DNA of 64,000 nucleotides from an uncultured Opitutales bacterium (GCA_900545715.1 URAJ01000007.1:1-64000); one strand, 5' to 3'; positions 38,945-48,180 are shown, counted from the stretch's first letter. Numbers and translations: made by a program. The notes: generated by a model from the letters alone, not told the origin.

Positions 38945-40198
38945 ATGAAAAAAACAAGTCTGCTTGTGTCCGCAGCGGCGGGCGCCATATTGCTTTGCTC
39001 GTGCGGGATAATACGCGAAACCGCCCTGAAAAATGACGACGTCGATTTATGGTCTTTCGGAAAGGATCTCTCATTCTTTTCTCAATACGGCGTGGAAACT
39101 ATGATACTATCGCAAGGAGACTCCGTTGTTGCCGTATCACCTACATTGCAGGCGAGAGTCTTAACTTCTTCGTACGACGGCTCGAAGGGCCCGAGCCTCG
39201 GCTGGATAAACAGAGTGCAACTCGCATTCAAAAAGACCGAGCCGCAAAAGGCGCAAATCGGAGGCGAGGACCGCTTCTGGGTGGGGCCGCAAGGCGGAGA
39301 GGGCTCTATATTCTTTACAGGCGGTGCTTCCTTCATGGGCGAAAACTGGAAAATCCCGGAGTTTATGTCGTCCGAGCCTTGGACTCTCGTCGGGCGAAAT
39401 TCCTACCGCGCAAAATTTGAAAAGACCGCCGAATTTGAAAATAATAAAGGCAGCAAATTTAAAATAAAGGCCGAGCGCGAGATTTCCGTGCTAAACAGAA
39501 AGCATGTCACAGACATACTCGGCATAGAGATACCTGAATCGGTTGACATAGTCGCGTTCCAGTCGTTCAACAAGCTGACAAATGCGGGCGACAAAAAGTG
39601 GACGCCCGACAGCGGAATGTTAAACATAAGCGTGCAGTCGTGCTTTAATGCGAGCAGAAAGACTTACGCCTTCATACCCTACCGCCCGGGCGACGCCGCA
39701 AAACTCGGCGACATAGTCAGGGACAACTTTTTTGAAACATCGTCGGCCGGTTCTTCCGACGGAAGGCTTGTTGTGGATCCCTCCTTCATAAAATACAAGA
39801 CGGATGGCAAGGCAATGGGCTCGATAGGCGTGTCGGCCCTGCGCAGCGAGGGAATCGCCCTGAGCTTCGACGAGGCAAATAGCATTTTGACAGTCATTTT
39901 ATACATAAAACCCTCCGATGCGAGGGCGTATTTGCCTTCATCGTGGCGTAGAGTGTCAGAAAAGATGGACGGCGACGCAATAAGCGTGTTTAACAACGGC
40001 CCGCTTCCCGGCTCGAACGCGCCGGCCGACGCATATTACGAGATTTCCACATACTCTCCCGCGCTTTCGCTCGACCCCGGCAAGTCGCAATTCCACCTCC
40101 AGCGGACATTCCATTTCCACGGTTCGGAATACGATCTCGGCCTAATATCCTACAAGCTTGCGGGCATATCAATCGGGCAGCTGAGGGGCGAAAAATAG
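38945..40198 (+). CDS. Lipoprotein of unknown function (possibly DUF6786-like)
   Basis: 417 residues. A lipoprotein signal peptide ends in the lipobox LCSC (Cys near residue 20), so it is probably membrane-anchored in the periplasm or outer membrane. The mature region contains an early VSPTLQARVLTSS and SLGWINRVQL segment that resembles uncharacterised Verrucomicrobial/Bacteroidota secreted proteins with a galactose-mutarotase-like beta fold (I recall this as DUF6786; not certain). No catalytic motif is evident. It lies 45 bases upstream of the M42 peptidase gene on the same strand. Confidence 0.78.
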   Translation: MKKTSLLVSAAAGAILLCSCGIIRETALKNDDVDLWSFGKDLSFFSQYGVETMILSQGDSVVAVSPTLQARVLTSSYDGSKGPSLGWINRVQLAFKKTEPQKAQIGGEDRFWVGPQGGEGSIFFTGGASFMGENWKIPEFMSSEPWTLVGRNSYRAKFEKTAEFENNKGSKFKIKAEREISVLNRKHVTDILGIEIPESVDIVAFQSFNKLTNAGDKKWTPDSGMLNISVQSCFNASRKTYAFIPYRPGDAAKLGDIVRDNFFETSSAGSSDGRLVVDPSFIKYKTDGKAMGSIGVSALRSEGIALSFDEANSILTVILYIKPSDARAYLPSSWRRVSEKMDGDAISVFNNGPLPGSNAPADAYYEISTYSPALSLDPGKSQFHLQRTFHFHGSEYDLGLISYKLAGISIGQLRGEK

Positions 40199-40243
40199 GG
40201 GCTGTTTTTTACACGCTTTAAATTTATTCCGATACATAAAAAT

Positions 40244-41308
40244 ATGGAAAACGAAATTGACGAATTTTTGCTTGAACTGTTGCGTTCGCGCTCGCCGACT
40301 GGGACGGAGCGCGAGGCTGCCGACGTGGTCGAAAAGTATGTCGGCTCGGCCGCAGCAGGCGGAGTAAAGCGCGACGTTCTCGGGAACAGATACGCAATTT
40401 ACGGGGACGGCGAAAAAGTTTTGATGCTGTCCGGGCATATGGACGAGATAGGCTTTATTGTTTCGTACATCGACGACGACGGATTTCTGTTTTTCGAGCA
40501 GCTTGGCGGGCACGACAATGTTATGCTGCCCGGGCGGCGCGTGGCCGTTATAACAAAGGCCGGATATGTTTACGGCGTGACAGGCAAAAGGGCTGTCCAC
40601 TTAATGGACGCAAAGGAGCGCAAGGAGGTTCCGGAGACTTTTCAAGTGTGGATAGACATAGGCGCAACTTCGCGAGCAGAGGCGGAAAAGCTCGTTAGAA
40701 TCGGCGATCCCGTAGTTTACGACACTGCCGTGCGCAAATTGTCCCAGACGAGATATTCCGCGCGCGCGTTCGACGACAGGGCGGGGTGCTATTGCGTGTT
40801 CGAGGCGCTGCGCAGGCTGTGGCGCGACAACGCCAAGACGGACTACCGCGTGGTGTCGGTAGCCACAACTCAGGAGGAGATTGGAACGCGCGGCGCAATA
40901 ACCGCGGCCTATGCCTTGAATCCGAAAGTCGGGCTCGCCGTGGACGTTGACCATGCGACAGATTTCCCCACTTGCGACAAGCGCAAGTTCGGGAGCATAA
41001 AGCTCGGCGGAGGTCCTGTAATTTCCCGCGGGCCGAATATAAATCCGAAAGTCTTTGAAAGGCTTGCGGAATGCGCTGAGAAGGAAGGCATACCGTACCA
41101 GATAAGCGCCGAGAGCCGCCCGACGGGAACCGACGCGCGCGTAATACAGATGGCGCGCGGGGGTGTGGCGACGGGGCTTTTGGGAGTTCCGCTGCGCTAC
41201 ATGCACACTCCGTCGGAAGTCGCCGATCTGGGCGATATAGAGGGCTGCGTGAGGCTGATTGCGGCCTTCGCAAAATCGCTTAAAAACTCTGACGACTTTA
41301 CTTTCTAA
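40244..41308 (+). CDS. M42 family metallopeptidase (glutamyl aminopeptidase-like)
   Basis: 354-residue cytosolic dinuclear-metal aminopeptidase; relatives form dodecameric tetrahedral particles. Metal and catalytic motifs are seen: GHMDEIGFIVSYID, FDDRAGCYCV, the catalytic Glu pair in TQEEIGTRGA, AVDVDHATDFP, and a late His in RYMHTPSEVADL. Some relatives were once called endoglucanases, which should not be read as the function. The hemD gene begins one base after its stop codon. Confidence 0.93.
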   Translation: MENEIDEFLLELLRSRSPTGTEREAADVVEKYVGSAAAGGVKRDVLGNRYAIYGDGEKVLMLSGHMDEIGFIVSYIDDDGFLFFEQLGGHDNVMLPGRRVAVITKAGYVYGVTGKRAVHLMDAKERKEVPETFQVWIDIGATSRAEAEKLVRIGDPVVYDTAVRKLSQTRYSARAFDDRAGCYCVFEALRRLWRDNAKTDYRVVSVATTQEEIGTRGAITAAYALNPKVGLAVDVDHATDFPTCDKRKFGSIKLGGGPVISRGPNINPKVFERLAECAEKEGIPYQISAESRPTGTDARVIQMARGGVATGLLGVPLRYMHTPSEVADLGDIEGCVRLIAAFAKSLKNSDDFTF

Positions 41309-41309
41309 A

Positions 41310-42080
41310 ATGGACGGGGCAAAGCAAAAACGCGTTCTGCTTACGCGCGAAAACAACGAGACGCTCGCGGAGGCGCTCAGGGCAAACGGCGTTGAAGTCT
41401 TGGAACTTCCGCTTATAAAAACCGTGCACGAGGCGCAAAACGAGGATGTCGAGGACATCATGCGCGAGATGGGCTCGTACGACTGGATAACGTTTTCGAG
41501 CGCGAACGGCGTAAAGGGATTCTTTCGGGAATTTTTCAAAAATTTTGACGACATAAGGACGCTTGGGGTTGCGCGCATAGCGTGCGTTGGCGAGGCGACT
41601 GCGGCGGAGGTTCGCAAGCTGCATTTGCGGCCGGACGTCGTGCCCGCGGTATCGACGGCGCTTGCAATGGCGGACGCCATGGCGGAATACGAGACGCTCG
41701 ACAACCTTAAAGTTTTGTGCGTGCAGGGAAACTTGTCGCTACCCGACCTTCCGAAAACGCTCGACGAAAAACATCGCGCGATAGTCGATACTGCTGTAGT
41801 TTACAAGACGGAGCAGGTCGAGGTCGGCGCGGACGACAAAACCGCGGCGAATTTCAGAAAGGGCGGGGCTGATGCGGTCGTTTTTGCGAGCCCTTCGGCA
41901 GTCGAGAGCTTCGTGAAAAACGCGAAGAATCTGCTGCTTGATGACGGCGCGGTGCGCCCGAAGATTTTTTCCGTCGGGCCGACTACGACGGCCGCATTGA
42001 AAAAGTACGCGATGAATCCGTACATGGAAGGCGGGGACGTCGCTGGGCTGTTGCTTGCGTACCTCGGCATTAAAGGCTGA
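41310..42080 (+). CDS. hemD: Uroporphyrinogen-III synthase
   Basis: 256 residues. Cyclises hydroxymethylbilane with inversion of ring D to give uroporphyrinogen III in haem/sirohaem/cobalamin synthesis. HemD is poorly conserved in sequence; the family's pattern of two Rossmann-like lobes is visible as VLLTRENNETLAEALRANG at the start, DWITFSSANGVKGFF, then VVFASPSAVESFV and FSVGPTTTAALKK in the second lobe. Start at 41310 is one base after the M42 stop; no Shine-Dalgarno is present. No other haem genes lie nearby. Confidence 0.88.
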   Translation: MDGAKQKRVLLTRENNETLAEALRANGVEVLELPLIKTVHEAQNEDVEDIMREMGSYDWITFSSANGVKGFFREFFKNFDDIRTLGVARIACVGEATAAEVRKLHLRPDVVPAVSTALAMADAMAEYETLDNLKVLCVQGNLSLPDLPKTLDEKHRAIVDTAVVYKTEQVEVGADDKTAANFRKGGADAVVFASPSAVESFVKNAKNLLLDDGAVRPKIFSVGPTTTAALKKYAMNPYMEGGDVAGLLLAYLGIKG

Positions 42081-42105
42081 TTTTGCAAAAAATCTTCCGC
42101 GCGGT

Positions 42106-42492
42106 ATGGGAAAATTTCTTGCGGAGTCCGCTTTGGTTTGCGCGGGGGGCGCGCTTGGCGCGTGCGTCAGGTGGGCTGTCGCGGATATGCTGGCGCCGGG
42201 ATTTGTATTGGCTATTTTTTTATGCAATGTGCTGGGGAGTTTTTTATTCGCCCTGTACGTTGACTTTGAAAGGATTTCCCGCCCGAAAATAAAGAAATTT
42301 CACACAGTTGGAATATGCGGAGGGCTTACGACTTTTTCGACGTTTTCCCTCCAAGTTGCGGAACTCGTTTCGCAGGGGAATTTTCTTTCGGCAAGCTTTC
42401 TTTTTTTTGGCACGTTTGCGGCGTGTCTTGCGGCGGCGCAGCTTAGTTTTATCATTGCGCGCAGGCACCTTATAAAAAGGGAGGCGGCGTGA
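42106..42492 (+). CDS. crcB: Fluoride ion channel CrcB/Fluc, first subunit
   Basis: 128 residues with four membrane segments. Exports fluoride from the cytoplasm. Family motifs are intact: GGALGACVRW in TM1, NVLGSFLFAL in TM2 and GGLTTFSTFS in TM3. The ATG at 42106 is chosen; the frame also reads through upstream within hemD. The gene overlaps the next, shorter crcB-like gene by 4 bases (GTGA), indicating a two-subunit channel. No fluoride riboswitch was recognised upstream of the cluster. Confidence 0.92.
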   Translation: MGKFLAESALVCAGGALGACVRWAVADMLAPGFVLAIFLCNVLGSFLFALYVDFERISRPKIKKFHTVGICGGLTTFSTFSLQVAELVSQGNFLSASFLFFGTFAACLAAAQLSFIIARRHLIKREAA

Positions 42493-42821
42493 GCGCATTT
42501 TTTTATATTTTTGTGTCGGCTTTGGGGGCGGAGCTTAGGCATATACTTTCGGAATTTTTGGATTCGGAGAACTTCCCGTGGGGGATTGCGGCGGCAAATT
42601 TTGCAGCATTCGCTTTAATAGCTCTAATTGCGTCCTGCTCTTGGGTCGGCAAAGATTGCGGACTAATTTTGGCGGGGTTTGCCGCAACGCTCTCTACGTT
42701 TTCGTCTCTTAATTACGGGCTATTAAAAATGCTTAGGAGCCGGCGCTATTTTTCGGCGCTTTTATACTTTTCTATGTCGGGGCTTTCGACGTTGGTAGTT
42801 GTGCTTGCCATTGGCAAATAG
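42489..42821 (+). CDS. CrcB/Fluc-like second, divergent subunit
   Basis: 110 residues, four membrane segments, GTG start overlapping the crcB stop. It keeps the membrane order and the STFSSL segment of TM3, but the GGxxGAxxR motif is reduced to SALGAELR and the TM2 Asn motif to AANFAAF. Paired crcB genes that form heterodimeric Fluc channels, one subunit degenerate, are known in several bacteria; that is the most likely role. Confidence 0.8.
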   Translation: MSAFFYIFVSALGAELRHILSEFLDSENFPWGIAAANFAAFALIALIASCSWVGKDCGLILAGFAATLSTFSSLNYGLLKMLRSRRYFSALLYFSMSGLSTLVVVLAIGK

Positions 42822-43206
42822 TTCTTTTGTTTTTAGACTCAGTTTGCGATTATTGGCAAATTTTCTGTTATCGTATAGGAAGGTTGTTTCCCTCTGTTAT
42901 ATCCCAGAACACATTTTTTTAACCGTGGCTCCATACTTTTTATGTTGGTATTTTCTCTTAATGGAAATTTTTTAGTCTTTCCCTAAGCGCGTTTTCAGCG
43001 CATGGAAAGCCGTATAAAAATGTTTGCCGCCGATTTGCTCTCCATAAGCTCAGATATCTGAATATAACGTTTATTTACCAATAAAAGATGCGCGCAAACT
43101 GGTTAGAATTTCAGCGCTACATCCCCTTTATGCTACGCAAAGGGTGGCGAGTTTAAAAATGTCGCGCGCGACGCAAAAAAAATTTTGTAATAAAAAGAAA
43201 AAAAGC
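42822..43206. other. Intergenic region with three short palindromes
   Basis: No gene is supported. A stem-loop at 42977-43009 (CTTTCC/GGAAAG enclosing GCGC/GCGC), a perfect 12-bp palindrome TCAGATATCTGA at 43050-43061, and CCCTTT/AAAGGG at 43124-43144 are visible. Their roles are unknown. Confidence 0.4.
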
Positions 43207-43240
43207 TTTACATTTGAATAAATAGTAATGATTATCGTTA
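43207..43240 (+). promoter_or_regulatory. Promoter and Fur-box-like operator for the flavin reductase-rubredoxin gene
   Basis: TAATGAT-T-ATCGTTA (43226-43240) is a 7-1-7 inverted repeat with one mismatch. It matches 14 of 19 positions of the E. coli Fur consensus (GATAATGATAATCATTATC) when the flanks are included. It overlaps a possible -10 element (GATTAT 43230-43235) paired with TTTACA (43207-43212) at 17-base spacing. The start codon at 43243 follows almost at once. Confidence 0.5.
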
Positions 43241-43242
43241 TT

Positions 43243-43848
43243 ATGAATGAGAAAGCACTTCACGACATCACCTACGGACTTTATCTAATCGGTTCCCGTT
43301 CCGGAGAAAGGGACGGAGCCTGCATATCAAACACGGTAATCCAGGCTGCAAACTCTCCCAACAGGATAGCCGTTTCACTAAATAAATCTAACTACACCAC
43401 AGAGCTTATTCTAAATGGCGGTCAGTTTTCGGTATCCATAATATCCCAAAGCGCCCCGTTTGAGCTCTTTAAAAGATTCGGCTTCCAAAGCGGCAGAAAT
43501 GTGGACAAGTTTGCCGGCGCCGACTACGTAGAACGCGCGGAGGGCGGTATATACGGGCTAAAAAAATATTGCCTATCCCGCATATTGGCGAAAGTTGCAG
43601 ACACTGCAGACTTGGGAAGCCATATATTGTTTGCGGCCGACGTTCTCGACTGCGATATTTTAGCCCGCGAAAGGCCCGTCACTTACGCATATTACCTCGA
43701 AAATATAAAGCCGAAGCCGGCTCAAAATGGACTCAAAGGGTTCAGGTGCAAAGTCTGCGGATATTTTGTCGAGAAAGACGTTCTGCCGCCAGATTTCACA
43801 TGCCCCGTCTGCAAGCACCCTGCGTCTGACTTCGAGAGGGTAGGCTAA
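43243..43848 (+). CDS. Flavin reductase-rubredoxin fusion protein
   Basis: 201 residues. The N-terminal flavin-reductase-like FMN-binding domain (about 1-155; LYLIGSRSGERDGACISN) is joined to a C-terminal rubredoxin-like domain with CKVCGYF and CPVCKHP cysteine pairs. The arrangement resembles the high-molecular-weight rubredoxins (Hrb) of anaerobes, which pass NAD(P)H electrons to oxygen- or NO-reducing flavodiiron proteins. No flavodiiron gene is in the window. The first possible ATG (43228) lies inside a Fur-box-like operator, so 43243 is preferred. A strong terminator follows. Confidence 0.88.
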   Translation: MNEKALHDITYGLYLIGSRSGERDGACISNTVIQAANSPNRIAVSLNKSNYTTELILNGGQFSVSIISQSAPFELFKRFGFQSGRNVDKFAGADYVERAEGGIYGLKKYCLSRILAKVADTADLGSHILFAADVLDCDILARERPVTYAYYLENIKPKPAQNGLKGFRCKVCGYFVEKDVLPPDFTCPVCKHPASDFERVG

Positions 43849-43869
43849 GATTTTGCATTTTTTATCTGG

Positions 43870-43905
43870 CTTTCCGCAAGCCTTCGCGCTTGCGGAAAGT
43901 TTTTG
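43870..43905 (+). terminator. Terminator after the flavin reductase-rubredoxin gene
   Basis: A perfect 12-bp stem (CTTTCCGCAAGC / GCTTGCGGAAAG) with a 6-nt loop and five T residues. Confidence 0.93.
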
Positions 43906-44345
43906 TCTGTGCGCTCGGATACAGATTTAATAAAAAATCCAATATCGCGGGACTATTGAAATTTAGTCGGGATATTTCTTTATCTGTGTGAGAATTTGTG
44001 AAACTTAAAAAGGGAAGTTAGAGAAAAATTATTCCGCAATTTTTGTAGTCATCACAATTTTTTTCGTTTCTGTGAAATAGATGTTTTGCAGACAAGACAG
44101 ACATAAAAGCAAAAATGCCGTCGCAAAATTTGCAAGCCGCGCGCTACTTTAAAGTATAATCGTCCGCGTAGGCATTGTGCGGCACCAAGAGTATCCGCGC
44201 ATATTTCTCAAAATGCTTGGAAACCTCTTGCCTTTGCATATTAAAATGCCTTATTGCGCGCTCATAAAGGGGGGCAAGCAAATCCCAAAGCAGCAGCTTT
44301 TTTTAGGGTTTTACGCCTAAAATGGCGGCATTTCAAGAGCGATAG
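43906..44345. other. Gene-free interval between convergent genes
   Basis: About 440 AT-rich bases with no supported gene or RNA. Confidence 0.5.
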
Positions 44346-44380
44346 TTAAAAAGAAAGCGAAGCCAATAGGGCTTCGCTCA
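44346..44380 (-). terminator. Terminator after topB
   Basis: A perfect 8-bp stem (GCGAAGCC / GGCTTCGC) with a 5-nt loop; on the minus strand it is followed by TTTCTTTTT. Confidence 0.88.
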
Positions 44381-44452
44381 AATTTTGCGGCGTTTTGTCA
44401 GCCGAATTTTTTATGAAAAAGGGTTTGCGCGCATATACGCGCAGGTCGCAAT

Positions 44453-46921
44453 TTAGCTTCCCTTTCTTATCTTCTTCGCAAATTCAAAGGATATGCCGCC
44501 TTTTTCGTCCAACGCGAGGGCCGCTGAGAATTTTTTCTTTGTGCGCTTTGAAACAAAGTCGTCTATGACGGGCGTTTTGCCGGTTGTAGCAAGGCTTTCA
44601 AGTTCGGCTATCGTCACTATGTGCGAAAGCATATTTTTCCCGAGCCTAAACGAGCATTTTTTCTCTGGCGAGGAATCGCTGCGGCAGACGTACGCGGTGT
44701 CGGTCGCAACAAGCACGCCGTCTTTGCAGCTGCACAGCCCCATTGCGGATCTCGGGCATTTCGACACCACCGGGGCGCTGGCGAGATCCTCCGGCTTGCG
44801 CTCGGAGTCCTGAGAGTCGCCAAAGTGGAATTTAAGCGCAAAGTTTTCGTCGAGCTTCAGCGTCGCGGAGAAAGGTTTCCCAAGCTTGCTGCGGAATCCG
44901 TCAAGCGGCCCGACCGAGCCCTTTGTGACGAGCTCGCGCACTTCGTCCTCCGACATTTTACGGTTACCTATTGTCTTGTATATGGTGAATTTTCCGTCCT
45001 TGGACTTGTAGGCGCGGAAAGTTTCTATCAGATTGCTCCCGTCTATAGGGTTTGGAATGTTGGTCTCCTTATTCTCAACGCCGTCCTCGGTAAAGCTGCG
45101 CGCCTTTTCGACTATATCGACTGTCATTGCGTCGATGCCCTTCATAAAGGCGTCGCGGGACATCTCGTTGCGCTCTATGAGTCGCAATTTCTGTTCCCAT
45201 TCGCCGGTCATGGCGGGGCTTGTGAGGGAGTCTATTGAAAGAACATTCAGGAATTTTATGAGGCTTTCGGCGCGGGCTGTCGGGACGAGTTCGCGGCGGT
45301 CCCTCTCGACGAATTTGTGCGCGATAAGCGTTTCGATTATCTGGGCGCGCGTCGCCGGCGTGCCGAGCCCCTTTTCTTTCATTGCAAGCGCAAGTTCTTC
45401 GTCGTCGAGCAGCTTTCCGGCGCCTTCCATTGCCGACAGCAGCGTGGCTTCGGTGTAGCGCGGAGGGGTCTTTGTCTTTTCCTCTTTGAGCTTTGCCTCG
45501 ACAAGCTTGCCGGACTCTTTATCGTGGGCGAGCGCCGGGAGAATTTCGTCGTCGGAGGCCTCCTTGTTGTAAACATTTAGCCAGCCCGCAACCCTGAGAA
45601 TCTTGCCTTCTGTCCTAAACACGTGCGAGCCGACCGCCGACATTCTTACGGTGACGTCGAATTGCGCTTCCGGATAAAACGCCGCTATGAATCTGCGGAC
45701 AATCATATCGTATATTCTGCGCTCGTCGTCGGTGAGCTTTTTTGCGGGCATATCTGTCGGGATAAGCGCAAAGTGGTCGCTTACCTGCTTGTTGTCAAAA
45801 ATCCTCTTGCCGGCTTTTTTTACGTAGCCTTCGTCTATTGCGCGCTTTGCAAATTCCGCGTATGGGGAATCGAGCGCAGCAAGCGTGTTCAAAACCACTC
45901 CGCGGTAGTCCTCGGGCAGGGCCCTTGAATCGGTGCGCGGGTAGGTTATCATTTTATGCTTTTCGTACAAAGACTGCGCTATGCTAAGCGTCCTTCCCGC
46001 GGGAAGCGAATACTTGTTGTTGGCTTCTCTCTGCAGGGAGGTCAAGTCATACAGGCGCGGCGCGCTTTGCTTGGCGACAGTTTTCTTTTCGCTGATTTTG
46101 GCGGTCTGTATGCTGCGGACGTCGTTTAAAATTCTTTCGGCGTCTTCGTGCTTCCAGATTCTATCGGGCTTGTCGTTGGGATTTTTATCGGACGCCTTGT
46201 AGTCCGGGCGCTGATAGACGCCTTCGTATTCGCCGTTTTCTATGGCAAATTTGCCGATTATGCGCCAGTAGGGATAGGGCTTAAAGTTTTGTATCTCGCG
46301 CTCCCTATCGACAATCATGGCAAGTGTCGGCGTCTGGACGCGCCCGACGCTCGCGAGGTTTTTGCCTTTTGAGCCGTACATGCGGCTCGTCAGCGCGCGC
46401 GTTCCGTTGATTCCAACGAGCCAGTCTGATTCGCTTCTGCACCTTGCGGCGTCTTGCAGCGACTGCATTTCCGACTGGTCTTTTAGGTTTGCGAATGCCT
46501 CCCTTATCGACGAGGGCGTCATGGACGAAACCCACAGTCTTTTGCGGGGCAGTTTGCTTTTTAGTATTTCGTAAATATATGTGAAAATCAGTTCGCCTTC
46601 CCTTCCGGCATCGCAGGCGTTTATTACGCATTCTATGTCGGGGCGCGCGAGGAGCTTTTTCAGGCCGGCGAGTTTTGATTTTGTCTTTTCAATCGGTTTG
46701 AGCTTGAATTTTTCCGGTATTATCGGGAGGTTGGAAAGCGACCAGCGGGCATACTTCTTGTCAATGTCGGCCGGCATGTTAAGCTCAACGAGGTGCCCGA
46801 GGGCGGAGGCTATTACGTATTCGTCGTTTTCGTAGTAGTCGTCTATTTTTTTCGCTTTACCGAGAACTTTTGCTATATCCGCGGCTACGGAGGGTTTTTC
46901 GGCTATTATAAGCTTTTTCAT
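44453..46921 (-). CDS. topB: DNA topoisomerase III (type IA)
   Basis: 822-residue decatenating topoisomerase. The TOPRIM domain carries AEKPSVA at the N-terminus and the metal-binding CDAGREGELI. Core motifs SVGRVQTPTLAMIVDRE and the active-site Tyr in MITYPRTDSRALP are intact. The C-terminal 150 residues hold two topoisomerase-type repeats ending with KKFSAALALDEKGG, one with a Cys-containing segment. Start at 46921 is preferred; a longer frame would run through the hairpin that follows the upstream aminotransferase gene. Confidence 0.95.
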   Translation of the reverse strand: MKKLIIAEKPSVAADIAKVLGKAKKIDDYYENDEYVIASALGHLVELNMPADIDKKYARWSLSNLPIIPEKFKLKPIEKTKSKLAGLKKLLARPDIECVINACDAGREGELIFTYIYEILKSKLPRKRLWVSSMTPSSIREAFANLKDQSEMQSLQDAARCRSESDWLVGINGTRALTSRMYGSKGKNLASVGRVQTPTLAMIVDREREIQNFKPYPYWRIIGKFAIENGEYEGVYQRPDYKASDKNPNDKPDRIWKHEDAERILNDVRSIQTAKISEKKTVAKQSAPRLYDLTSLQREANNKYSLPAGRTLSIAQSLYEKHKMITYPRTDSRALPEDYRGVVLNTLAALDSPYAEFAKRAIDEGYVKKAGKRIFDNKQVSDHFALIPTDMPAKKLTDDERRIYDMIVRRFIAAFYPEAQFDVTVRMSAVGSHVFRTEGKILRVAGWLNVYNKEASDDEILPALAHDKESGKLVEAKLKEEKTKTPPRYTEATLLSAMEGAGKLLDDEELALAMKEKGLGTPATRAQIIETLIAHKFVERDRRELVPTARAESLIKFLNVLSIDSLTSPAMTGEWEQKLRLIERNEMSRDAFMKGIDAMTVDIVEKARSFTEDGVENKETNIPNPIDGSNLIETFRAYKSKDGKFTIYKTIGNRKMSEDEVRELVTKGSVGPLDGFRSKLGKPFSATLKLDENFALKFHFGDSQDSERKPEDLASAPVVSKCPRSAMGLCSCKDGVLVATDTAYVCRSDSSPEKKCSFRLGKNMLSHIVTIAELESLATTGKTPVIDDFVSKRTKKKFSAALALDEKGGISFEFAKKIRKGS

Positions 46922-46963
46922 GTCCGATTGATAGTGGTGTGGATGGAATTGCGTTTTTACGAA

Positions 46964-46996
46964 GATTGCACGCGCGAGTCGCCCGCGCGTGCAATC
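46964..46996 (-). terminator. Very stable hairpin between the aminotransferase gene and topB
   Basis: A perfect 13-bp stem (GATTGCACGCGCG / CGCGCGTGCAATC) with a 7-nt loop, 22 bases after the aminotransferase stop. It lacks a U-tract on the minus strand (next bases TTCGTAAAAA), so it may be a U-less terminator or a processing/stability signal. Confidence 0.55.
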
Positions 46997-47017
46997 GTGC
47001 AACGGAATGTTTCCGCG

Positions 47018-48100
47018 TTATTTCTTGATGAATTCGGGAAGTATCGTATCGAGATTTCCGAGAAGTTCGCGCATTGTCTCGGGCGTTTCGTCGCCCATAT
47101 TGGAAATGCGGAATGTCACTCCCTTTATCTTGCCGTATCCGCAGTTGAATATCATGTTGAAGCGCTTTTTGAGCTCTTCGTTCACTGCGACTATATCGAC
47201 ATTCAAAGTGTTTTTGAAGCAGTTTAGGGTAATCGAGCCGTATTTTTCCTCCGGGAAGAGTTCAAAGCCGTACGATTTGCCCCAGTCGCGCACTATCTTG
47301 TTGTTTTCCAGATGGCGCGCATAGCGCTTTTCAAGGCCTTCGGCGAATATGTCGTCGAGCTTGCTGCGCAGCGCGAATATCATGGAGATTATTGGCGTTG
47401 AGGGCGTCTGGGACTTGTCGTAGAATTTTTTAAATTCGAGGAAGTCGAAATAATAACCCCTGCCTTCGACTTCAGCCGCGCGCTGCATTGCCTTTTCAGA
47501 AACGGAGCAGAAGGAGAGTCCCGGGGGGATTGCGAGGGCCTTTTGGCAGCCTGTCACCATAACGTCTATTCCGAGTTCGTCCTTCTTGATGGGCAGAGCC
47601 GAGAAAGAGCTTACGGTATCGACTATCGATACGACGTCCGGGAATTTTTTGAGCACCTCGGATAGCGCCTTGATGTCGCTCATAGTGCCGGTCGAAGTTT
47701 CGTTGTGGATGATTGTGACGGCGTCGTATTTGCCGGTGGAGAGCTCTTTTTCGAGAGCTTCGGGATCAACTGGCTTGCCCCAGTCGAATTTCAATTCTCC
47801 GGCGTTTTTGCCGCACCTTTTTGACACGTCGTACCATTTGTCGGCGAAAGCGCCGTTGCAGCAGTTGAGCACTCCCTTTTTAACAACATTGCGTATTGCG
47901 CCTTCCATGACTCCCCAAGAGGAGCTCGTGCTGAGAAAAACGGGGTCGTTCGTATAGAACAGCTGTTTGAGGCGGGGCATTATGTCCTCCACAAGCTTTA
48001 CGAAGTCCTTGCTTCTGTGGCCTACGATTGGCGTTGCCATCGCCTTGTATGTTTTTTCGGACACTTCGACGGGTCCGGGAATGAACAGTTTGTATGACAT
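47018..48100 (-). CDS. Class V PLP-dependent aminotransferase (alanine-glyoxylate / serine-pyruvate type)
   Basis: 360 residues, normal for this family. It begins with the typical FIPGPVEVSEKTYKAMA segment. The PLP-binding Lys is in VTGCQKALAIPPGL and the preceding Asp in VDTVSSFSA. Relatives act on alanine/serine with glyoxylate or hydroxypyruvate, and some serve as phosphoserine aminotransferases; which is not decidable here. A link with the 2-hydroxyacid dehydrogenase at 6318-7283 in serine/glyoxylate metabolism is possible. It is downstream of panD on the same strand with an 80-base gap. Confidence 0.92.
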   Translation of the reverse strand: MSYKLFIPGPVEVSEKTYKAMATPIVGHRSKDFVKLVEDIMPRLKQLFYTNDPVFLSTSSSWGVMEGAIRNVVKKGVLNCCNGAFADKWYDVSKRCGKNAGELKFDWGKPVDPEALEKELSTGKYDAVTIIHNETSTGTMSDIKALSEVLKKFPDVVSIVDTVSSFSALPIKKDELGIDVMVTGCQKALAIPPGLSFCSVSEKAMQRAAEVEGRGYYFDFLEFKKFYDKSQTPSTPIISMIFALRSKLDDIFAEGLEKRYARHLENNKIVRDWGKSYGFELFPEEKYGSITLNCFKNTLNVDIVAVNEELKKRFNMIFNCGYGKIKGVTFRISNMGDETPETMRELLGNLDTILPEFIKK

Positions 48101-48180
48101 ATTTTGTTTTGGTGAAGTTTTAGTGGATTAAAAAATTTTTAGAAGCCCCGCAGGCACCAGCCGCCGGTGCATGCCGATTG

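Noticed and set aside
40199-42105. Fluoride riboswitch for the crcB pair
   Set aside because: The conserved fluoride aptamer pattern was not recognised before the lipoprotein, M42 peptidase, hemD or crcB starts.
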